Source: Lasiosphaeris hirsuta
Lineage: Eukaryota > Ascomycota > Sordariomycetes > Sordariales > Lasiosphaeriaceae
Direction: 5' to 3'
DNA length: 64,000 nucleotides
Assembly (NCBI GenBank): GCA_030549175.1
Contig: JAUKUA010000006.1
Coordinates: 1,178,001 to 1,242,000, forward strand
The position numbers and the translations under genes were made by a program. Below the pieces are notes generated by a model. The model was not told where the DNA came from and searched no databases. It was given only the letters and a program-made list of their open reading frames with translations. Below, piece after piece: positions 56,590 to 64,000 of this stretch; position 1 is the first letter of the stretch; each line of letters begins with the position of its first letter.

Positions 56590-58952
56590 ATCGACCTTAA
56601 TATACTTAACGGCCTTAATACCTTTCTTTTTATGTTTCTTTTCTTAGTCGATAAGATTCCTTACTTTATAACTTATAACGATATCTCTTATGTTTAGTAA
56701 TAGATTTACTTTTAACTCCTATATATCATTCTTAACTTTGTGGTTTTTCTAACAGACAAGGTACTTAATACTTAGGTTCTTTTTCTTTCAACTCACTTTA
56801 CTACTGACGATATAGTTAAGCTTTAATTCTTCTCATTTGTTAACTTTAACAGCTAATAGTACTTATTACTTTTAGCTAAAAAAAATCCTTACTTTATTAA
56901 GGACGGTATAGTTACATAACTAAGACAATTAAATACATTTTCTATGACGTTAGAAAGTTAAACTTATAAGTTAGATTACCTATCTTTACCTTGATAATGA
57001 TCTTAAACGGGCTTATTCTTTAAAGTAACCTTTTTTTTTAAAACTTACTAGGTAAATAGTAATCCTTATAAAGACGTAAGTAAATAATATCTCCGATCTT
57101 AAAAGTCTTAAGTATATATTTATTATCATAGTAAAGTTTTACTATTACGCTAGTAATATCTCCTAAGAACCTTCACTATCTCAGTATCTATCTTTATACC
57201 TTCTTTTACAATTAGAATATCTACTAGGGACCTTGGCTAAAATCTAAAGACTAGTTTATTAGATAATCTACTAATCGTAATAACTAATATGTTATTGATA
57301 TTAAACTGGAGTGATAGTAGCATATTAACCTACGGAATCTCTTTGTTTATTATAAAGATATAAAAACGGATAGTAATCTTAACCGTCTAGTTCGTCCTCT
57401 TTAACTAACTATCGGTTTATAGGTAGTAAGTAGTAGAAAAGAGTAGTTTAACGTCATAGATATCGAAAATCTCTTTCTATAATACCGAGGTAAACTTTAG
57501 GTCTTTATCGCTGATAATTATCGTTGGTAGTTCCTAGTTATATATAAATAACGATCTCGTTAACATTTTTTTCTAATCCTTAGCTATATAGGTATAGAAT
57601 CTCACCAGTAAGAGTATTTTTTTAAAGAACTTATACGTAACTATATAAAGTGTGTTAAGTATGTTATAGTCTTCGAGGTATTATATTGTTTTAGCTGATA
57701 AAACTATAAGTAGACTAATAATAAAATTTACTGTAATAGTATAGAACGGCTATGGGATTCCATAGATAGATAGGTATTATTTCTCTGTTTGTAAGTTACC
57801 TGTGGGTCTAGTTTTAACGGTAGGCCTTATAGAACTAGATAAAATGTTTCACTTTCTATGCTTTGTTAATAAAGTATATATTCTAAAGGTTATCTATTAT
57901 CTTATAAAAACCAAAATAATACGATTTATCATAAACTATCTCAAGTACTGTCTTAACGTATGTCCTTAGGATATAAAAGCGACGATTTCTATCGTAATCA
58001 ACATAATATAATAACTTGTCCCTAATCTTTAAATAGTCCTATTAAGAGTCGTAAATACCTCTTAGGTACTCTAGCACATTCTACTTATTATGGTACGATA
58101 GGTTTTTCTATCTTAGCTTTGATATTAGTTATTAACTTATTATATTTCGTATTGTTTTATAACCTTTACATAAGTTAGTTTTAAACGAGTTGCTAATAAC
58201 GGACTTAGTACTTACCTAAGTAACTGTAACAAATATCTCGTCTCCTATGTTCTATGTTATAGCTTAGATATCATCAAGCTCGTTAAATTTATCTACCTTA
58301 AGCTCCTTAAAGTTCTGTTCGAACGTTAAAAGCCGTAAAAGTATATTAAGAACAACGTTGAAAATACCTAAGTTGCAAAAAATGTCGATCTTGAACTAGG
58401 AAAGTTAGTTTGTTATATTCGAAAGCTTGAGGTTAGCCTTGTTTAGGTCTATCGTTACTAAAGACGTATACTTAACAATACCTTTGGTAGAAACGTGATC
58501 TATTAAGACGTTTAAGTAATGTTAGTTTAACTAAACTATCTTCCTAAGCTTCTTAACTACCTATATAACTACTGTAACCTTTACCTCCGTAGATCCGTAT
58601 TTCTACTCGGTCACAGTAATACTCTTAATAAGAATATAATCAGTAAAACCCTCTCTACTATAAGGTCACGCCCTAAGATTACTTTTATATCTTAGTTATC
58701 CTTAAGTTAAAAAACGAAAAGGCCAAAAGCTCCTTTATAAGTATTGACTTTAAAGAACAATAGCTTTGTTTTAAAGGTTAAAAACGTATTTTCGATATAT
58801 AGGCCTTCCTTACGTTCTTTATACTTCCGTTTATAATCCTTCTTTACTTACGGCTTAATGCTAATAATGCCGTCTTTTTCTTTTATAACGGTCCGGCTTT
58901 GACGTCATACCAAGTAATCCTATGTCGTAGCCATCTAACTATTCCTAGGTAG
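56590..58952 (-). pseudogene. inverted partial copy of the gypsy element
   Basis: Minus-strand sequence homologous to 53985-56070 of the plus copy: the GIVKYTSLVTIDLNKAN block (58400-58520), the KELKVDKFNELDD string (about 58280) and the integrase tail (57000-57130) all recur. It reaches a bit further 3' than the plus copy. Both copies are full of stops. On its high-coordinate side it is cut by the copia LTR at 58953. Confidence 0.75.
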
Positions 58953-59150
58953 TGTAACAACCACTGCAAACTACATCAAGGCTGTGCGTAAGCACAGCCT
59001 GTAAGTAAGGTATACTACAAAGGCTCAAAAGCTCTATATATACTGCTGTGCTCCCTAGATAGATTAAAATTGATCATGCACTTCACAGCACTCTTTCTTC
59101 CACCTATTATTGTGACTCCACTTCACCACTGCTTCCACCACCTCCTTTGA
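58953..59150 (+). mobile_element. copia-family solo LTR
   Basis: 198 bp, TGTAACAACCAC to CTTTGA, very similar to the 5' LTR at 44640 and less mutated than the inverted copies. It interrupts or borders the minus-strand gypsy copy. I found no clear target duplication around it. Confidence 0.75.
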
Positions 59151-59994
59151 TTTATATCTTTATCATACGATAATTCCTTTATAGACTTATAGTCCTTAGC
59201 CTTATATATAAGGTCACTGTGACACAGGCCAGTCGTAAGGACTGAAGTGTGGTAATCACAAGGTATGTCACCTTCGGTGTAACCAAACTATAGAGCTATG
59301 ATTTAGATCAACTCAACCGTCCACTCTAGGCCGGCAATGATGTTAGTCTGACTCAGAGCTTTCATACAAGGTAAGGGAGATGATCTTCGTAACCCAAAGT
59401 CCTGGTAGTTGTGAGGGAGAAGGTAGATGTAGGGAGATGGAACGATTACAAGGAAGATAGCAGACGATACTTTACAGTTATAAGTCAATGAGAAACAAAA
59501 ACGTTCACAAGGTTATATTACCCCTCATCTTTACTGAAGTTTAGCTGATAATCTTTCTAGGCTGTTTCCAAAAAGGACTGGGGAGCTCCTTTCTCTCAAG
59601 GATCCGTTGCGGGCCCCTTGTCTCTTTTATAGATACTATATATAATATATTAGGGTACTAGAATATATGAAAATCCTTCCTTAGCCACTTCGCCGGCTCG
59701 GGGCCTTAACTGTTCGTCTCTTGCGTCCTACTAATTAATGTTTCCGCCAAGTGTTACTAACCCTTCCTTCGGTAGTCCACGGGCGGTATTAGTACTTAAC
59801 TCTGATAGTGTAATAACCACGACCGCGGAGGTTTCTTTACGCCCTTGGTACTTACGTCAAATAACGACGGTTCCCTTCATGACCCCTTAGGCTTAGCTGT
59901 AGCTACCTATTACTATTAGGCTAGACTCTGAAGAACGTCGGGATTTAGGTTATCTACTCAGAACCGTTACGGTAACTAGGAGGTTGTTACAACC
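59151..59994 (+). repeat. unresolved repeat, partner of 44496
   Basis: From 59218 (TGTGACACAGGCCAG) the sequence matches 44496-44639, then continues past the point where that copy is cut. It has moderate GC, a TATA-rich spot near 59640 and no protein similarity, consistent with a long LTR of a third family. Confidence 0.45.
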
Positions 59995-60550
59995 TGTGCA
60001 CTAGGTACCGAGGTACGTAGTGTTGAATGATAGATCGCAAGGCAGAACGCCTAGGTCGATTATGGTGCAAGAGGAGATTGATCGGGATGGAAGGTAAGCG
60101 TCTCAGACGGGGGGTTTCACACTCTGTCAAACAGATCGCTGTCACTATAATAATTGTACTTTAGAACATAGTAGAATATGAATTGCTTGCGTGAGGAACA
60201 GGAATCCCAACGCTCCAAGGTGCCTAACACGTTGGCTACTTATAACTACTTAGTAAGTAACCAAGTCCTTTTCTTTGTGAGTATAACGTTTGGGATCTGT
60301 CTGCTCTGCTGGGGATCGTACGGATCACTCAGACTGTACCGTCTGATCTGTTAAAAATTACATAGGTTGTATATAACGCTCGGGGCCTGTCTACTCTGTT
60401 AGGGATCGTACGGATCACCCAGACCGTATCGTCTAATTTGTTAAAGATTACACAGGTCGTTCTAAGTCACGTGATAAGTCACGTGACTAAAGTAACCTTC
60501 GTGGGCTGTTATACGTACTCCTCTCTCCTTAGATCTTTCGTCTTAAAGAT
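59995..60550 (+). repeat. gypsy-type LTR with internal tandem duplication
   Basis: Starts TGTTACAACCTGTGCAC like the copy at 56079. Bases 60281-60368 and 60369-60455 are two ~87-bp diverged tandem units, both containing GGGATCGTACGGATCAC. Two CACGTG boxes follow at 60468 and 60480. The right end is approximate. Confidence 0.6.
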
Positions 60551-60597
60551 TTACTGATTAGGTTCTTAAGCGGGTAGAGCCCCATACCTTCCCGACC

Positions 60598-61130
60598 ATG
60601 TACGTTCTTTTTAGGTACTATCGCTTTTCCCTCCTTCTTACTATACCTAGGAAAACGAAAACTCCTCCTACTGATTCTAAACTCAGTACCACGTGTTATC
60701 TTTGTTCTACTACTAACGCCTTCTTATTTAGTTCCCTAATGCCTTCGTGTACTTACTGTTATGAACGAGGCCTCGAATGTAAGGCCCTCGAGAGTAACCG
60801 CCACTATGGCAACTGTACCAGTTTAAACGCTCTTTCTTGTGATATTACTGGTCTTAGTTAAGCGGACTTTGACTTACTGATCTACTAAAAAACCGTCTTA
60901 GACAAAGAGGAGAAGGAGACCGTGGCTAAACTTCTATGCCTTCATAAAAAGTACCAGGCTCTAGAGGAAAAGGCTCACAAGGCATTTACGCGGGAAGCTC
61001 GGGATATCGCTGAGCTTGAGGCTTAAAAAAAGGCTACTGAACCTACGCCCGAGTCCTCCCTTGCTTCTTAGCTTAATCCGGAACTTCTGACTGATGGGAG
61101 ACCCTTTAATAACCCTACTACTTGTGAGTA
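60598..61130 (+). pseudogene. gag-like zinc protein of a gypsy element
   Basis: An 87-residue open part (60598-60861) contains C-x2-C-x6-C-x11-C-x7-C (CTYCYERGLECKALES...), a cysteine pattern I know from the first ORF of many fungal LTR elements, followed after a TAA by a coiled, Glu/Lys-rich region (KEEKETVAKLLCLHKKYQAL) with more stops. It lies just after the LTR at 59995, as expected for gag. Confidence 0.6.
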
Positions 61131-63488
61131 AGTACCTTCCTTTTATTAACGAAATAGGGTTTCTCTTACTTATTTGTGTCTTACGTCTAGGCATGTTAGG
61201 TCTTTATAGGTTGTTTTAACTTAGGCCTTTTTAATGATCGGTACCTATGGTATAGTAGTAACGTATCCTAGGCGTACGGAGGCTTCCGGTAGTAGTAACG
61301 TTACCGGGGCCTCTCTTTAAGAAAGCCGTAGGTTTAACCCTTACTGGATACACTTCTTTTTTATCATTTTCTTAGGGTAGGTTTGTTAAGATTCTTCTGG
61401 TAGAAATCTTCGACCAATTCGAGATACTTTAGATTAGAGTATGGTTCCTATGTGTTATCTTTTAGCCTATAATCTAACTATTTAACTAAATGATAAAGTT
61501 TCTTATTTCTAAACTATAAAACTAACAATTTCTCTACGTCCTATTCTTCTTTATCTATCTATCTCTACTTCTAAATTCTTCTTTAGTAAGATATTCTTAG
61601 GTATTAGTTTGAGGAGTAAAACGTAGAAGACTTTTATTCTTACTCTCATAGTCTTAGGTAAGTTTAACTCGTAATTAAAGGTTGCTACTTTCTTAACGAT
61701 ATGGAACGGTCCGACTCGCTTAAAATCGAGCTTCTTACTAAGTCGTTTTATTCATAAATTTCTTAAAAAAAGATAGATATGGTCTCTCTCTTTTAAAGTT
61801 AGTCCCTTAACTTTATTTTTGTTGTAGTAGAGCTTTATCCTTTCTTATGTATATTTTAGGTTTTATTTTAGATATTTCGTAAGCTCTTAAACTCTGTCTA
61901 CGTAGACAATTACTCGTAGTATCTTTGTTAATAGTTCATATCGAAGTTTTGGTTCTTATTTATAAAGTATAAGATAAGGAAATATTTTAGTTCATTCGAT
62001 TATAGTTATATTATAAGCTATCTATATTATAGGTAATAGTTTAAGCTAGTTATTTTATTCGAAATTAACATAAGTACTTAGATATGTTTTAAGTATTTGA
62101 TTTAGTCGTTTTGTTTAACTGTCTATTTATAGATAGTATATAGTAAAAAGCTTACTTTTTATTTCTATTTTTATTATAAGCCTTTACTAAAATCTTACCA
62201 TTATTAGTTTATCTTTATTTAAGATAATATTATTAAGCTAAATATATATTAATATAATATTTCTCTTATATAAGTAAGTAAGTTATTTAGTTATTATAAT
62301 TTTCTTAATTAAAAAAAAATAAACTTATTTCGTAAGTTAATTTATTACTATCTAGATACTATCATATATTATATCTATCGTTAGGACTTTGGAGTCTAAG
62401 ATTCTAATGATAAAATCCATTAAGATTAAACTTTATTTTCTTTCTAAAACTAAAAGTAGTTTAAAAAGCTTCTACTATATATATCTCCTTAATTTAATCT
62501 TATTATATACGTAATACTTTTAAACGATCTTTTCTACTTTCTTTTTTATAAGTAAGAAGTCGTAATTTTATTGTACTTAGTCTAGTATTTTCACGATTTC
62601 TATATAACCTCCTATTTGTCTTTCGTATATCTTTTTAATATGCTCTTCTTATTATAAATGTTAAACATAGGCTTTACCATGGTATTATAGGAGAGAGTTT
62701 AGCGTATACCTACCGTTTACTTCCCTTAGTAGGTTTTTCTTTATATCTATTCTTTTATACTAAAAGTTATCGTTTTACTACTCGACCTTAAAACTGGTAT
62801 AATAGTCTAAAGAAGTCTATAGTTCGTATATAAGAGTTCCGTCTCTTTCTTCCTTTAAGATCACCTCTATCTTTAGTTCTTTTATTTTTTAATAATCGGA
62901 TCTACGACTTGGAGTATCGGCTCTGCCGTTTTTCTTTTCTTTAATATAGAAGATTTTAAAATTAAACAGGGCTAGAAACTTTACTTATCTTATCTATCTT
63001 CTGTTAAGCTTTTTAGTAGTGAAGGTTCTAAGGTTTATATAGTCCATTAGAACCTTTTTAAGCTCTTCCGTGCTACTTAGGTACGGGGTCTATTTTTCGA
63101 AGTATTAGATAACTACTATAAGTTCTTTATCTTTAATATCGTAATATAATACTAGTTTATTAATTTCTTTTAATAGAAATGTTACTAGGTATAGTTTTTT
63201 ATCGTCTTAATACTAACTAAGGACTCTTTTAGATACGTAGTTTAACGAGTCCGTTTTAACGATGTAAGGTTTAGTAAAATTAGATAATATAAGGATTAGA
63301 GTTGTAATAAATACTTCTTTTAATCTCTTAAATACCTTTCTTTATCTATTAGTCTATATAAACGTTACTCTTATTCCTATAAGTTCGTGAAGTAGTTTAG
63401 TAATATATACGAAATATTCAATAAAACTTCGATAGAAGTTCGTAAACTTAATAAAGGCTTGAACTTCTTTTTATATCTTTAGTTCGGG
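61131..63488 (-). pseudogene. Ty3/gypsy pol with chromodomain, minus strand
   Basis: Read from 63488 downward: the end of reverse transcriptase (KEVQAFIKFTNFYRSFIEYF near 63440), NFTKPYIVKTDSLNYV (RNase H, near 63270), YYDIKDKELIVVI, KKLNRR, KEKKNGRADTPSRRSDY (near 62930), then a very AT-rich integrase and, at about 61400-61560, a chromodomain-like YLVKxLDYRLKDNTxEP segment. Many TAA/TAG stops. The N-terminal half of RT is missing because another sequence begins at 63489. Confidence 0.75.
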
Positions 63489-64000
63489 TGTCACACTAGT
63501 AGGCTCACCTAGGTCAACAGGGTTACTGACCTCCTTGACCGAGCCACACCACCGGCACACACCACACACCTACACAACATCATGGACCCACAACAACGGG
63601 TTCAGCGAACCCGTCAGTGCGGAGCCAGGAAGTAAACTAATTGGTTTAACCTCTCCCAAGAAGGTTGCCACAACGTGGCTTAACCTCGGGACACACTCCA
63701 GCGTGTGATCAGTGGCTTACTCGGCCCGCACACAGGTCAACGGATCCTTAGGCACGACCACGGGTCGCGACGGGACACCTCGGACCATCCACAAGCCAGA
63801 GCAGCCACACTGTGGACCTCGCCCGCGCTAGGCAACGTCACCAGACTTTAGATTTGTCATGGACAGACCACTCAACCTCAGCATCGCGATCAGGGCCTGC
63901 ACAGTCAGCCAGGATCCTGCAGTTGGTCTTTCAAATCAGGGACCTCCCCGCTATCGCTGGCATTCCTTTGGAAGACCTGGAACCCGACGTTCTCCGGAGT
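63489..64000 (+). mobile_element. start of a GC-rich, possibly younger element
   Basis: Composition changes abruptly at TGTCACACTAG (63489). The first 100 bp are compact and CA-rich, and an ATG at 63582 opens a short frame that stops after 17 codons at AAG TAA. Near the right edge a frame reads LVFQIRDLPAIAGIPLEDLE. The family is not recognised, and the element runs off the window. Confidence 0.4.

Noticed and set aside
44326..63488. CRISPR-like or other array
   Set aside because: Repeats here are dispersed LTRs, not regularly spaced; the organism is a eukaryote.

Overview
This is nuclear DNA of a filamentous ascomycete (Pezizomycotina, most likely Sordariomycetes; the species cannot be named from sequence alone). 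The evidence is spliceosomal introns of about 50 to 70 nt with GTRNGT donors and CTRAY branch sites, fungal gene families, long GC-rich intergenic DNA, and an AT-rich block of decayed retrotransposons with the look of repeat-induced point mutation (RIP).

Bases 1 to 44325 are a GC-rich gene compartment. In order: NOT3/NOT5 subunit of CCR4-NOT (-), D-aminoacyl-tRNA deacylase (+, one apparent frameshift), cyclophilin-40 CPR6 type (+), a C2-RasGAP protein (-), a 2H phosphoesterase (-), a 2498-residue DNMT5/RAD8-type cytosine methyltransferase-SNF2 ATPase (+), ureidoglycolate lyase (-), a secreted Thr-rich protein with 8 exons (+), an MFS transporter of the YCR023C/ZIFL1 type (-, one apparent frameshift), a bZIP factor (-), a RluA/PUS9 tRNA pseudouridine synthase (-), and a hot-dog thioesterase (+). 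Exon-intron models were rebuilt by hand from splice sites, reading phase and protein-family continuity. The genes are unrelated housekeeping and regulatory functions, not a cluster. Gene-free stretches hold homopolymer G/C runs and short tandem repeats.

Bases 44326 to 63488 are an AT-rich transposon graveyard. A Ty1/copia element (5' LTR, half-tRNA-type primer site, intact gag ORF, decayed protease and integrase) is interrupted twice by inverted solo LTRs of its own family, one with a perfect 5-bp target duplication. Then come Ty3/gypsy pieces: two head-to-head 234-bp LTRs, a plus-strand element (gag, RT with a mutated active site, RNase H, integrase), a long inverted partial copy of the same element, further LTRs, a gag-like zinc ORF and a minus-strand chromodomain-type pol. 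At 63489 the composition returns abruptly to GC-rich with what looks like the start of a different, younger element cut by the window end.

The most interesting locus is the DNMT5-type gene at 17682 to 25231. It is flanked upstream by about 65-bp imperfect tandem repeats and downstream by a 36-bp minisatellite, and lies about 19 kb from the decayed repeat island on which such an enzyme might act. That functional link is inference.
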